From: Microbulbifer donghaiensis
GTDB taxonomy: Bacteria; Pseudomonadota; Gammaproteobacteria; Pseudomonadales; Cellvibrionaceae
NCBI RefSeq assembly: GCF_900129095.1
Contig: NZ_FQVA01000002.1
Span: 365,029-429,028 of the forward strand
Length of the DNA stretch: 64,000 bases
Reading direction: 5' to 3'
This document shows, piece after piece, positions 8,462 through 17,057 of this stretch. Under the pieces are notes generated by a model. It had not been told where the DNA came from. It saw only the letters and a list, made by a program, of their open reading frames with translations, and ran no database searches. Every line of letters starts with the position of its first letter. Position 1 is the first letter of the stretch. The translations under genes and the position numbers were made by a program.

Positions 8462-9124
8462 GTGTACAAGTCTTTTTTTGCGCTAAGTCTGATATTTTTG
8501 AGTGGCTGCACAACCGTCGTAATCGACGAATACCGCCGCAGCGACGGGGAGCTGGCCGAAGGGGATACCGTGGTTATTCTGGGGCGGCGCCACTCCAGTG
8601 ATTATGAAACGGAACCAGACCTGATCGACTGTGTCGGCCAGCAGCTGCACAATCCGGATCGGGGCGTCAATGTGATTCCGGAAAAACAGTTTATGGATGC
8701 CATGTACCCCTGGTTCGAACCGCGCACGGCGCCCATGCATGTGCGCTCACTGGATCGCCTGATGGAAATCCCCAACGTGCGCGAGCGCATGGAGACCTAC
8801 GGGGTCAAATATATTGTATGGATTGACGGTTCCACGGAGACCACAGCCAGCGCCGGCTCGATCGGCTGCTCGATCGGCACCGGTGGAGCTGGCTGCTTCG
8901 GTTTCGGCACCTGGGACAAGGAGTCCGATTACGAAGCTTCAGTGTGGGATTTTCGCGATCAGGAACTGTCCGGCAAGCTCAGCGCGGACGCCAAAGGGAC
9001 ATCTTATATGCCGGCTATTGTGATTCCTATTCCGCTGATTGCGCGGGTACAGAACAACGCCTGTAAAGGCATGGCCGCGCAGCTACAGGAATTCCTGTTG
9101 CCCGCACAGGGCAGCAAGTCATAG
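8462..9124 (+). CDS. Putative lipoprotein with GTG start
   Basis: 220 aa. GTG start 12 nt after the previous stop, with AGGAGG upstream. The signal peptide ends in a lipobox L-S-G-C ('MYKSFFALSLIFLSGC'). The mature protein begins with a segment that looks like a nucleotide- or sugar-independent Rossmann-like strand ('EGDTVVILGRRHSSDYETE') and has a Gly/Cys-rich hairpin near residue 140 ('GSIGCSIGTGGAGCFGFG') with two extra cysteines that could form a disulfide. The segment 'VKYIVWIDGSTETTAS' suggests the CsgG/DUF-type fold of envelope lipoproteins that sense or assemble, but I do not assign it. It belongs to the same run as its neighbours. Confidence 0.75.
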   Translation: MYKSFFALSLIFLSGCTTVVIDEYRRSDGELAEGDTVVILGRRHSSDYETEPDLIDCVGQQLHNPDRGVNVIPEKQFMDAMYPWFEPRTAPMHVRSLDRLMEIPNVRERMETYGVKYIVWIDGSTETTASAGSIGCSIGTGGAGCFGFGTWDKESDYEASVWDFRDQELSGKLSADAKGTSYMPAIVIPIPLIARVQNNACKGMAAQLQEFLLPAQGSKS

Positions 9125-9155
9125 CGCTGAAAATAATTTAGGGAGGGAAAGTGAC

Positions 9156-10610
9156 ATGCATTATTTCAATAAAATACTCACCTGCGCTCTGATCGCGGCA
9201 TCTGCAGGCTGCGCTTTCAACCCGGCCACCAATCGGCCTGATCTCGTACTGATGTCGGAAGAAAAGGAAATAAAAATTGGCCAGGAGATGCACCAGAAGC
9301 TGGTCGAGAGTACACCGATATACAACGATCCGGTGTTAAATGCCTATATCGAACACGTTGGTCAGAAGGTGGCAGCAGCCAGCGACCGACCAGAAATAAA
9401 ATATCACTTCACGATCATCGATAGCCAGGACATCAATGCTTTCGCCCTCCCCGGCGGCTATGTCTATATCAATCGCGGCCTTTTGACCTACCTGCACTCT
9501 GAGGCAGAGATGGCAGCGGTGTTGGCCCATGAGATCGGCCATATCACCGCACGCCACGCGGTGCGGCAGAAGACGGCGGCCACCGGCGCCGGCGTGGCGT
9601 CAGTACTATCCGTACTGGTCACCGGTAGCGGCGTCGTCGGCGATGTCGCAAACCTCTGGAGTACCGCGGCCGTCAAGGGTTACGGTCGCGACATGGAACT
9701 CGAAGCGGATCGCTTTGGTGCGCAGTACATGTACAACGCCGGTTACGATCCCCAGGCGATGATCAATGTCATCGGCCTGCTCAAGGATCAGGAGACCTTT
9801 TCGCGTCGTCGCGCGCGATTGGAGGGTAAGAAGCAGCAGACTTACCACGGTGTATTCTCCACCCATCCGCGCAACGATATCCGCCTCCAGGAAGTCGTGA
9901 AGGCCGCCGGCGATCTTCCAGAGGACAAGAAGACCACCAAGGTAGAATACTACCGCGAAAAGACCGACGGCCTCGTATACGGCCAAAATGCGCATGAGTC
10001 GGAAAAAAACCGCTACAACCATCAACGGCTGGGCTTCTCACTGCTCTTCCCGGAAAACTGGAAGGTTGATAATCAACGCTCTGCCATCGTCGGCACAGCG
10101 CCGGACAACAGCGCAACCATCACCATCAAAGTCGCGCAACGCAAGAGCAACCAGCCCGCCGACATGGCCCTGCGTGAAGTCTACGACGTTCGCACCCTCG
10201 AACAGGGCGAAAAGCTGAACCAATATCGCCTTGAGGGTCACACCGGCAAGCTGCCATCCGCAGGTGCCGAGGCTCCCGATCGGGTCGCGGTGCTGTACTA
10301 CGGTAGTCGTCAATATATTCTCGAGGGAAAAGTTAACCAGGACTCTGCCCAGGATGCAGAAGCGCTCAATGAATATGATAATTTGTTCCTAACCAGTATC
10401 CGCAGCTTCCGGCCCCTGCGAAAAACTGACATTATCAAACCCGATATCAAGCGCGTCCGCTATGTAAAGGCCAATGACAAGACGACCTTCGCATCGTTGG
10501 CGCGGCATATGGAGATCGGCGAGTATGCGGAAGAGCAACTGCGCCTGCTAAACGGCTACTATCCGCGCGGCGAGCCCAAGCCCGGAGAATGGATCAAGAT
10601 AGTGGAGTGA
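9156..10610 (+). CDS. M48-family metalloprotease lipoprotein
   Basis: 484 aa. The start at 9156 is chosen because GGGAGGG lies 6-10 nt upstream and because it opens directly into a lipoprotein signal peptide with lipobox S-A-G-C at residues 16-19. The catalytic motif HEIGH is at 125-129 and the third zinc ligand is probably E183 in 'ELEADRFG', as in BepA/LoiP-type M48 proteases that check or degrade misassembled outer-membrane proteins. 'ALPGGYVYINRGLL' is also typical of the family. After about residue 290 there is a separate beta-rich domain, and the last 65 residues ('VKANDKTTFASLARHMEIGE', then 'LRLLNGYYPRGEPKPGEWIK') look LysM-like. At 31 nt behind the lipoprotein gene, it may be the quality-control protease of the locus. 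Confidence 0.88.
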   Translation: MHYFNKILTCALIAASAGCAFNPATNRPDLVLMSEEKEIKIGQEMHQKLVESTPIYNDPVLNAYIEHVGQKVAAASDRPEIKYHFTIIDSQDINAFALPGGYVYINRGLLTYLHSEAEMAAVLAHEIGHITARHAVRQKTAATGAGVASVLSVLVTGSGVVGDVANLWSTAAVKGYGRDMELEADRFGAQYMYNAGYDPQAMINVIGLLKDQETFSRRRARLEGKKQQTYHGVFSTHPRNDIRLQEVVKAAGDLPEDKKTTKVEYYREKTDGLVYGQNAHESEKNRYNHQRLGFSLLFPENWKVDNQRSAIVGTAPDNSATITIKVAQRKSNQPADMALREVYDVRTLEQGEKLNQYRLEGHTGKLPSAGAEAPDRVAVLYYGSRQYILEGKVNQDSAQDAEALNEYDNLFLTSIRSFRPLRKTDIIKPDIKRVRYVKANDKTTFASLARHMEIGEYAEEQLRLLNGYYPRGEPKPGEWIKIVE

Positions 10611-10767
10611 TGTCGCAGCGCAGCTACGGGATGCCGCGAGTGCATCCCGTCTGCCTACTCCGGCGAGAGATAGTAGGAATTACCTCCGGGCCCGCTAATA
10701 ACAATAACGCTTTGGCCCACAGCACGAGAAGCGACAATAAAGTACAGATAATAATAAGGAGCAAGCC

Positions 10768-12399
10768 ATGTTCGGCATGATGATGCAATCCCAACTTACA
10801 CTTACCGAAATCATGCGTCACGCGCAGAACAATTTCCCCAACAGTGAAATTGTTTCAGTCACCGCGGACAACCCGCAGCATCGCTACACCTATCGTGAAG
10901 CCTTCGCGCGCGCCGGCCAGCTGGCCAATGCACTGAAGAGACTCGGCGCCCAATCGGGTGACCGCATCGGCACCCTGGCCTGGAACGACTACCGCCACTT
11001 CGAACTCTACTACGCCACCTCCTGTAGCGGCCTCGTTTGCCACACTATCAATCCGCGCCTGTTCCCGGAACAGCTGGCCTATATTATTGATCATGCAGAA
11101 GATCGCTGGCTGTTCATCGACCCGATGTTCGTGCCGCTGCTGGAGGCCCTGTCGGAAAAGCTCACAGGAGTCAGAGGTTTTGTGGTGCTGACCGACCGGG
11201 CTCATATGCCCGATACGACTCTGCCCAATGTTCACTGCTACGAAAGCCTGCTCGAATCCGAGTCCAGCGAATTCGCGTGGCCACAGCTGGACGAGGATTC
11301 CGCGGCGGCGCTCTGCTATACCTCGGGAACCACGGGCAACCCCAAAGGGGTACTCTATTCACACCGCGCCATGGTACTGCACACCTACGGTGTACTGATG
11401 CCCGACGTATTTGCATTGCAGGGCAGCGAAGCGGTCTTGCCGGTGGTGCCCATGTTCCACGTCAACGCCTGGTCGATCCCCTACGCGGTACCGGCAGTGG
11501 GGGCCAAACTGGTATTTCCCGGCCCCAAGATGGGCTGCGGCGAAACCCTGAGCAAGTTGATGCAACGGGAAGGTGTCACCATCGCCGCCGGCGTACCCAC
11601 GGTATGGCTGGCCCTGCTGAAATATCTGCGCGAAAACGGCGAGACCATTCCCAGCCTCAATCGTGTCGTGGTCGGAGGCTCCGCCTGCCCGTGGACCATC
11701 ATGCAGGAATTCGAACAGAAGCATGGTGTTTACACGCACCATGCGTGGGGCATGACGGAAATGAGCCCGCTTGGTACCTACAATGCGCGCGTTCCCGCCT
11801 CGATTCCCATGGATGAGGCCCGGGTGCTGCGCCTCAAGCAGGGCCGCGCGGCGTTTGGTGTCGAGATGCGCATCGTCGATGATAAGGGCCAGCCCCTGCC
11901 GCACGACGGTATTGCGTTCGGTGCGCTGCAGGTGCGCGGCCCCTGGGTCTGCGAACGCTACTTCAAGGCCGAGGAATCCGCGCTGACCGCCGACGGCTGG
12001 TTTGACACCGGCGATGTGGCGACAATTGACCCCAAGGGTTATCTGGGAATTACCGACCGCACCAAAGACGTGATCAAATCCGGCGGCGAGTGGATCTCCT
12101 CCATTGAACTGGAAAACTTTGCCATGACCCTGACCGGCGTGGCCGAGGCGGCCGTTATTGGTGTTGCCCATGAAAAATGGGCGGAGCGCCCACTGCTGGT
12201 ACTCGTCCCCACCCCCGGAGCGGAGCTGGATCCGAAAGCGATTCTCGCCGAATTCGAGGGCAATGTTGCGAAATGGTGGATACCGGATGATTGCATCGTC
12301 GTCACCGAGCTCCCCCACACTGCAACCGGCAAAATCAGCAAGAAGGACTTGCGCATGCAGTTTGTCGATTATCAGTGGCCAGAGGAAATTACCGCTTAA
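10768..12399 (+). CDS. Medium/long-chain acyl-CoA synthetase (AlkK-like)
   Basis: 543 aa. Activates fatty acids to acyl-CoA through an acyl-adenylate. The ATP/AMP signature 'YTSGTTGNPKGV' is at residues 184-195, followed by 'PVVPMFHVNAW', 'HAWGMTE', 'GWFDTGDVATID' and the C-terminal 'DVIKSGGEWISSIELE' with the catalytic Lys region 'TATGKISKKDLR'. From memory the protein lines up over most of its length with Pseudomonas AlkK (start 'M-x-G-x-MM-x-x-QL', 'YYA-x-S-x-x-G-x-VCHTINPRLF'), so medium-chain substrates are plausible. Ribosome site AAGGAG precedes the ATG. It is separated by 157 nt from the upstream run and probably has its own promoter. Cytoplasmic. Confidence 0.92.
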   Translation: MFGMMMQSQLTLTEIMRHAQNNFPNSEIVSVTADNPQHRYTYREAFARAGQLANALKRLGAQSGDRIGTLAWNDYRHFELYYATSCSGLVCHTINPRLFPEQLAYIIDHAEDRWLFIDPMFVPLLEALSEKLTGVRGFVVLTDRAHMPDTTLPNVHCYESLLESESSEFAWPQLDEDSAAALCYTSGTTGNPKGVLYSHRAMVLHTYGVLMPDVFALQGSEAVLPVVPMFHVNAWSIPYAVPAVGAKLVFPGPKMGCGETLSKLMQREGVTIAAGVPTVWLALLKYLRENGETIPSLNRVVVGGSACPWTIMQEFEQKHGVYTHHAWGMTEMSPLGTYNARVPASIPMDEARVLRLKQGRAAFGVEMRIVDDKGQPLPHDGIAFGALQVRGPWVCERYFKAEESALTADGWFDTGDVATIDPKGYLGITDRTKDVIKSGGEWISSIELENFAMTLTGVAEAAVIGVAHEKWAERPLLVLVPTPGAELDPKAILAEFEGNVAKWWIPDDCIVVTELPHTATGKISKKDLRMQFVDYQWPEEITA

Positions 12400-12410
12400 T
12401 TCGCTACAAG

Positions 12411-12443
12411 ATCCGCTGCGACCCGATTTCGGTCGCGGCGGAT
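12411..12443 (+). terminator. Stem-loop after acyl-CoA synthetase gene
   Basis: A 13-bp inverted repeat with one mismatch (atccgctgcgacc / ggtcgcggcggat, loop 7 nt) begins 11 nt after the stop codon. There is no following T run, so it is either a Rho-dependent end or a stabilising 3' hairpin. Confidence 0.45.
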
Positions 12444-12543
12444 GCGCCCGCTCAGCAGCCGCCGAGCCCACCTGCCCCGATATATTGCTGTCATATTTTT
12501 TTAGTAAAACAAACCGAAACAGCAACTATTATTCGCAAACACA

Positions 12544-13647
12544 ATGATCAGATTTGCCTTGACTGCACTGGCCGCGGTCGCCAGCCTGACCTTAACGTTG
12601 CCCGCAATGGCAACGACGGCCTCGACGCCCAGCCCGCCTCAACCGATTGTCATCGCCCACCGGGGCGCCTCCGGATACCTGCCTGAGCACACGCTGGAAG
12701 CCAAGGCACTCGCCTATGCGATGCGGCCGGATTTTATCGAACAGGATCTGGTGCTCAGCAAAGATGACCACTTGATCGTGATGCATGATATTTACCTGGA
12801 CGCTACCACCGACGTAGCCGAAGTCTTTCCGGGGCGCGCCAGGGCAGACGGCCACTTCTATACCATCGATTTCACGCTGGCCGAGCTGAAAAGACTCCGC
12901 GTCACTTCCACGTTCCTTTCTACCGAGCAGGGCACCATCGCCAAGTACCCCAACCGCTTTCCACTTTGGCAATCGAGTTTTCAACTGTCCACTCTGGCAG
13001 AGGAAATCGAGCTGATAGAGGGGCTTAACCAAACACTGGGTTACGATATCGGCATCTACCCCGAGATCAAAAAACCTTATTTTCACCATATGGAAGGTAA
13101 GGACATCGCTGCGCTGACCCTCGCCGAACTGAAAGAGTACGGATACACCAGCAGGGAGCGGAAAATCTACCTGCAGAGCTTTGATGCGGAGGAACTACAG
13201 CGCATCAAACGGGAACTGATGCCGCGCCTCGGCATGGACCTGCCGCTGATTCAGTTGATCGCGGTCACCGCCTGGGGAGAAAAGCAACTGCAGGTCGACG
13301 GGAAAACCAGCAATTACGATTATGATTGGATGCTGACAGCAGCGGGACTGGAGAGAATCGCCAGTTACGCCGATGGCATCGGGCCCTGGCTGGGCATGTT
13401 GGCACGGATAGAGGGCGGCCAACTGCACACCACCGAACTGGTACAGCAGGCGCACCGGCAGAGCCTGCAGGTACACCCTTATACCATCCGTGCCGATCCG
13501 AGTGAAATACCTAAGGAAGTGGGGACCTTTCGCCAACTCCTGCATATTGCCGTACACGGTTTCGGTGTCGACGGTCTCTTTACCGATCACCCCGACAGGG
13601 TTAGGACCTACCTCACACGGGAAGCATCCGGCGATCGCCACAACTGA
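12544..13647 (+). CDS. glpQ: Periplasmic glycerophosphodiester phosphodiesterase
   Basis: 367 aa. Hydrolyses glycerophosphodiesters to glycerol-3-phosphate and an alcohol. A signal peptide (about 1-23, ending 'LPAMA') is followed by the GDPD signature 'IVIAHRGASGYLPEHTLEAK', where His and Arg of HRG and the Glu of PEHT are active-site residues, then 'PDFIEQDLVLSKDDHLIVMH', in which E-x-D and the final His complete the metal and acid-base set. Length and the long insert 'DVAEVFPGRARADGHFYTID' are characteristic of GlpQ rather than cytoplasmic UgpQ. No glpT transporter is adjacent. It converges on the diguanylate cyclase gene. Confidence 0.92.
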   Translation: MIRFALTALAAVASLTLTLPAMATTASTPSPPQPIVIAHRGASGYLPEHTLEAKALAYAMRPDFIEQDLVLSKDDHLIVMHDIYLDATTDVAEVFPGRARADGHFYTIDFTLAELKRLRVTSTFLSTEQGTIAKYPNRFPLWQSSFQLSTLAEEIELIEGLNQTLGYDIGIYPEIKKPYFHHMEGKDIAALTLAELKEYGYTSRERKIYLQSFDAEELQRIKRELMPRLGMDLPLIQLIAVTAWGEKQLQVDGKTSNYDYDWMLTAAGLERIASYADGIGPWLGMLARIEGGQLHTTELVQQAHRQSLQVHPYTIRADPSEIPKEVGTFRQLLHIAVHGFGVDGLFTDHPDRVRTYLTREASGDRHN

Positions 13648-13691
13648 CAAATTGCTGGCAGTCGGCCGTCACCCCGGAAAGACAGCGGCAA

Positions 13692-13712
13692 AGCCGGCGC
13701 GATACGCCGGCT
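13692..13712. terminator. Stem-loop between converging glpQ and GGDEF genes
   Basis: Perfect 8-bp inverted repeat agccggcg / cgccggct with a 5-nt loop, overlapping the last base of the GGDEF gene stop. It could end either transcript; no U-tract is seen on either side. Confidence 0.4.
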
Positions 13713-15585
13713 ACTGCTCAGTAACCTCCTCGCGATAATCGGCCACTTTATTCCGCCCGCAGCTCTTGGCTTCATACAGGGCGCGGTCGGCATGTGTTAG
13801 CAAAGTCTCGATCGTGCACCCCGGCGCCCCGCAGGCGATGCCGATACTCGAGGTAAATTGCAGGATGTCTTCGCCGGTATTCAGCCGGATTTTGGCAATA
13901 TAGTCACGCAGGCGCTCGGCGGTCAATCGCGCATTCTGCCGGTCTTCCGTGATCAACAGACCAAACTCCTCGCCTCCCAGCCGGCCAAAAATATCCGTCT
14001 CACGGATCTGTCCGAGAATGGTCTCGCTGAAGGAGCGCAGCGCCTCGTCACCCATGCAGTGACCATGAGTGTCATTGATAGACTTAAAGTGGTCGATATC
14101 GAACATCAGCAGGCTGACCGTCTGCCTCTGTCGCTGCGCCAACTTCAGATGGAGCCTGGAATCGGCGAGGAAACTGCGGCGATTGCGAATACCCGTCAGA
14201 GGATCCGTGCGCGCCTCCATTTCGGCCTGGCGCTTGGCGGCCTCCAGCTCGCGGGTGCGAGCCCAGACCAGCGCCTGCAACTCGGCCTTGGAGCGCTCCA
14301 GATGCTTGCGATACTGGTTTTCCGCAACCTGCTTTTCCTGGCGCAAGCGGCGAACCTTGATGCCGATTGCCGCCATTATGGTCAGCATTTCTGTAAACGA
14401 AGCAAACGGCGGCCAATAGTAGTTGATGAAGTTATGCTCCACATAGCCCAGGTCCCGGAAGGCCTGCACGACCAGCCCGATCATCAGCAGGCTCCACGCC
14501 AATGCGAACACTATCGCTTCCCGTGACCCTTGCCGCCAGCGCACCAGGCCGACGACCGGCATAACCGGATACAGGAGTAGCGCAAGCGTGATCGTAATCA
14601 GGGCGAGGACTTTGATGGACAACAGCGCGCCGATCAGCAGCAAACTCGCGTTTGCCATCATCAGCAACACGACACGGTCCAGTTTGGGCGTGAACCGCCG
14701 GGTCTGCAGAAAAATGCGGGCGAAAACGAGCCCGCATAAGATCGTCACCGCACCACTGATGGACATGTAACGCCACTCGAAATTGTCGCGGATCAGATAT
14801 TGGTGCGTATAGCCGAGAATGGTCGCCCAGACGGTTATTTTCGACAGCGCATAGATGGAATAGGCATAGTATGTCCGGCTGCCAGTCGCGATACCGCCAA
14901 CCAGTGAAAAAATCGACATCAAGAAGAAACCGCCGAACAGGAAGGCGATGGATGCGGTCTCGACAGTGTGGCTGCTGCGCAGATTGTCGGGAGTCCAGAT
15001 GCGCATGCTCGGGAAGACATACCCCGCCTCATCGGAACTGAACTTGAACATGAACTCCCTTGTCTCTCCGGGAGCCAGCTCTACAGGAACAATAAAACGA
15101 TTGTGAGAAACCGGCCTGTGATCAAAGGGTTCGCGCATCGACAGGGTGAGCAGATGTTCATAGTCGCCGGCTGTCCCCCGGCTTCTTTGAAAGGCGGCCA
15201 ACTCAATCAGCTGGTGATCGACATATTCGATATCCAGGCTGAGCGGGGCGGCGGTGGTATTGTGCAGAGCAAAGCGGGACCAGAATGCACCTTTTTTTAG
15301 TCCGGTCGACCCAGCGCCAGGCAAAGGCCCAAAGCTCCCCCCCTCATAAAGCTCAACCACGTTTGCCAGGGACTGACTATTGCCCGGGTCGTGCCAGGTT
15401 TCCTGCTGCCCGGTTAATTTATCACCGTTTTCGCGACCGTCGACCGCTATGGGATCGGCGGCAGCGGCACTGATAGGCACAGCCAGAAACAGCAGGAGCA
15501 TGCCCAACAGTGGAATCAGTGGAGCTTTAGCGGAGAGCGCTTTCCTGCGCACAGCAAATCCCTGTCTGAGGTGCCTTCTTATCAT
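13711..15585 (-). CDS. 7TMR-DISM diguanylate cyclase
   Basis: 624 aa. Makes cyclic di-GMP. Order: signal peptide/first helix (about 20-42), an extracytoplasmic 7TMR-DISM sensor domain to about residue 195, seven membrane helices ('IAFLFGGFFLMSIFSLVGGI' onward) to about 405, a coiled coil, and a GGDEF domain ('ARTDPLTGIRNRRSF' start). The active-site motif is GGEEF at 537-541, and an RxxD inhibitory site (RETD) lies five residues before it, so product inhibition is expected. The substrate-binding 'FDIDHFKSINDTHGH' is intact. The periplasmic DISMED2-type domain usually binds carbohydrate-like ligands. No phosphodiesterase (EAL) domain. Confidence 0.92.
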   Translation of the reverse strand: MIRRHLRQGFAVRRKALSAKAPLIPLLGMLLLFLAVPISAAAADPIAVDGRENGDKLTGQQETWHDPGNSQSLANVVELYEGGSFGPLPGAGSTGLKKGAFWSRFALHNTTAAPLSLDIEYVDHQLIELAAFQRSRGTAGDYEHLLTLSMREPFDHRPVSHNRFIVPVELAPGETREFMFKFSSDEAGYVFPSMRIWTPDNLRSSHTVETASIAFLFGGFFLMSIFSLVGGIATGSRTYYAYSIYALSKITVWATILGYTHQYLIRDNFEWRYMSISGAVTILCGLVFARIFLQTRRFTPKLDRVVLLMMANASLLLIGALLSIKVLALITITLALLLYPVMPVVGLVRWRQGSREAIVFALAWSLLMIGLVVQAFRDLGYVEHNFINYYWPPFASFTEMLTIMAAIGIKVRRLRQEKQVAENQYRKHLERSKAELQALVWARTRELEAAKRQAEMEARTDPLTGIRNRRSFLADSRLHLKLAQRQRQTVSLLMFDIDHFKSINDTHGHCMGDEALRSFSETILGQIRETDIFGRLGGEEFGLLITEDRQNARLTAERLRDYIAKIRLNTGEDILQFTSSIGIACGAPGCTIETLLTHADRALYEAKSCGRNKVADYREEVTEQ

Positions 15586-15797
15586 AGTTATTCAAGCCGT
15601 GATGCATTCGCCAGCGGTCGCGACTGCAGGGAATCAATGCAATTGCTATTGGGTAAACATCCAGAGGTCTGCAGCCCGGAAGGTTACTACAGATCCTTAG
15701 TTTAAGAAATTTGAATAAGTCGACAGACAGCTCGGAGGGATTCCCCTATGGCGACCGGCAGGCGGCATCAACGACACAATAGACAGGTGAGGGCAAA

Positions 15798-15819
15798 ATG
15801 ACCGCTCTACGAACGGCCA
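15798..15819. repeat. Short palindromic repeat, copy 1
   Basis: The 22-nt unit atgaccgctctacgaacggc(ca) contains a near-palindrome (ccgctc / gaacgg around tac). A second copy with one mismatch lies at 16046-16067 in the same orientation, so the two form direct repeats on either side of the long hairpin. Confidence 0.65.
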
Positions 15820-15876
15820 TCAGACTGTTGATAAACCCCGCATTCCGTTCTGACCAAAAGCGGTGGCGGCCAAGCA

Positions 15877-16001
15877 CTAGGACGAGTATTTCGAAACACT
15901 GTGAATACTTCCCTGTAAGCTCCGGCGGCGACGGTCCGGCCGCTCCAGGTATTCACGGCGCCTTTGGCCCTGTCGCCGACGGTTCGAAATACTCGTCCTA
16001 G
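15877..16001. repeat. Long hairpin element, copy 1 of a dispersed family
   Basis: A perfect 19-bp inverted repeat (ctaggacgagtatttcgaa at 15877-15895 and its complement at 15983-16001) encloses an 87-nt centre with a nested 8-bp inverted repeat (gtgaatac at 15901-15908, gtattcac at 15949-15956). The centre contains ttccctgtaagctcc and cggcgacggtcc, which resemble atccctggaggctt and cggcgaggtcc in the element at 46215-46308. This suggests a REP/MITE-like family. No ORF inside. Confidence 0.7.
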
Positions 16002-16045
16002 CACTTTGCCTTAAATTTTGACTGCATTACTTTGTCAGCAACCTG

Positions 16046-16067
16046 ATGACCGCTCTACGAGCGGCCA
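16046..16067. repeat. Short palindromic repeat, copy 2
   Basis: 21 of 22 nt match copy 1. Here the palindrome is perfect: ccgctc-tac-gagcgg. It lies 7 nt beyond the end of the enoyl-CoA hydratase gene and may also serve as its 3' hairpin. Confidence 0.65.
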
Positions 16068-16073
16068 GTTTGC

Positions 16074-16853
16074 TTAATCGAACTTGGAGAAATCTGCCGG
16101 GCGCTTTTCCATGAAAGCCGTCGCCGCCTCCTTGAATTCCTCCGAGGTCAGGCGGCTCTGGAAGTGACTCCCCTCCTCCTTCATCACCGCCAGCCCCCGC
16201 TCATAGCCGCCAGCGCGCAACAGCTGCTTGCTCAAGCGCACCGCTTCCGGCGCCTTTGCCGCCAGCTCGGCGGCCGTCTCGCGGGCCCGGGCCAGGGTCT
16301 CGTCGGCGGGCACCGCGGCATTACAGATGCCCAATGTCACCGCTTCATCAGCGCCGAACTTCTTGCCCAGCAACAGCAGCTCGGAGGCCTTGGCGTGCCC
16401 GGCGAGGCGCGGCAGGAAGAAACTGGAAGCGTATTCGGGGCACAGCCCCAGGTTTACGAACGGCATCTGGAACATGGCGTCGCTGCCGGCGAAAGCCATA
16501 TCACAATGCAGCAGCATGGTGGTGCCTATGCCGACCGCCGGGCCATTCACGGCGGCGACTACCGGTTTGGGGAAACTGTAGAGTGCAACCATAAACTGAA
16601 ATACCGGCGAGTCGGCCGCGGAGGCGGAACCGCCGAGGAAGTCCATCAGATCGTTGCCACTGGTAAACACGCCTTCGGCACCGGAGATAATGACAACGCG
16701 GACCTCGCTATTGGCCGCGGCCGTGTTGAGCAGTTCGGCCATGGCACTGTACATGGCCATGGTCAGCGCGTTTTTGCGCTCGGGACGGTTGATGGTAATT
16801 TCCAGGATACGGTCGCGGACCTGGGCCTGAATTTCTGCGCATGGGCTTTGCAT
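16074..16853 (-). CDS. Enoyl-CoA hydratase/isomerase family protein
   Basis: 259 aa, a usual crotonase length. Crotonases bind acyl-CoA in an oxyanion hole formed by two backbone NH groups; here these are in 'VFTSGNDLMDF' and 'NGPAVGIGTTMLLHCDMAFA'. The segment 'NLGLCPEYASSFFLPRLAG' is closer to delta3-delta2 enoyl-CoA isomerase/PaaG-like members than to FadB hydratases, so isomerase activity on unsaturated acyl-CoA is possible. Stand-alone: there is no thiolase or dehydrogenase nearby. The start ATG at 16853 gives the normal 'V-R-D-R-I-L-E-I-T-I-N-R-P' opening. Confidence 0.88.
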   Translation of the reverse strand: MQSPCAEIQAQVRDRILEITINRPERKNALTMAMYSAMAELLNTAAANSEVRVVIISGAEGVFTSGNDLMDFLGGSASAADSPVFQFMVALYSFPKPVVAAVNGPAVGIGTTMLLHCDMAFAGSDAMFQMPFVNLGLCPEYASSFFLPRLAGHAKASELLLLGKKFGADEAVTLGICNAAVPADETLARARETAAELAAKAPEAVRLSKQLLRAGGYERGLAVMKEEGSHFQSRLTSEEFKEAATAFMEKRPADFSKFD

Positions 16854-17057
16854 GTTGATCTCCGGATTGCGAACACCACGGGGACAGCGTCACCGCCCCC
16901 TGAGCGGCAAGTCGCAAACGCGGTTGCAACTGACACGGCGACCGCGGACTTTAGCCGCTTTTTCAAGAGCCCCCATATTAGCCGCTGCGGGCACACGGGC
17001 GAGTTCAGAATCGACCACATTCGTTGACGCGAGCGGCCGTCTCTCACTGCTGCAGCG

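Larger units (their letters stand above)
15586..16073. other. Gene-free stretch holding palindromic repeats
   Basis: 488 bp upstream of the GGDEF gene and downstream of the enoyl-CoA hydratase gene. Bases 15586-15790 show nothing beyond a possible promoter area. The rest is occupied by a long hairpin flanked by two copies of a short palindrome, described separately. No ORF with coding character was found. Confidence 0.7.

Noticed and set aside
11359..12525. Long minus-strand frame opposite the acyl-CoA synthetase
   Set aside because: Antisense shadow; the + strand gene has every motif of its family.
15877..16001. Integron attC site
   Set aside because: Length and palindrome fit, but the ends (ctaggac / gtcctag) do not match the RYYYAAC/GTTRRRY core sites and there is no integrase or cassette array.
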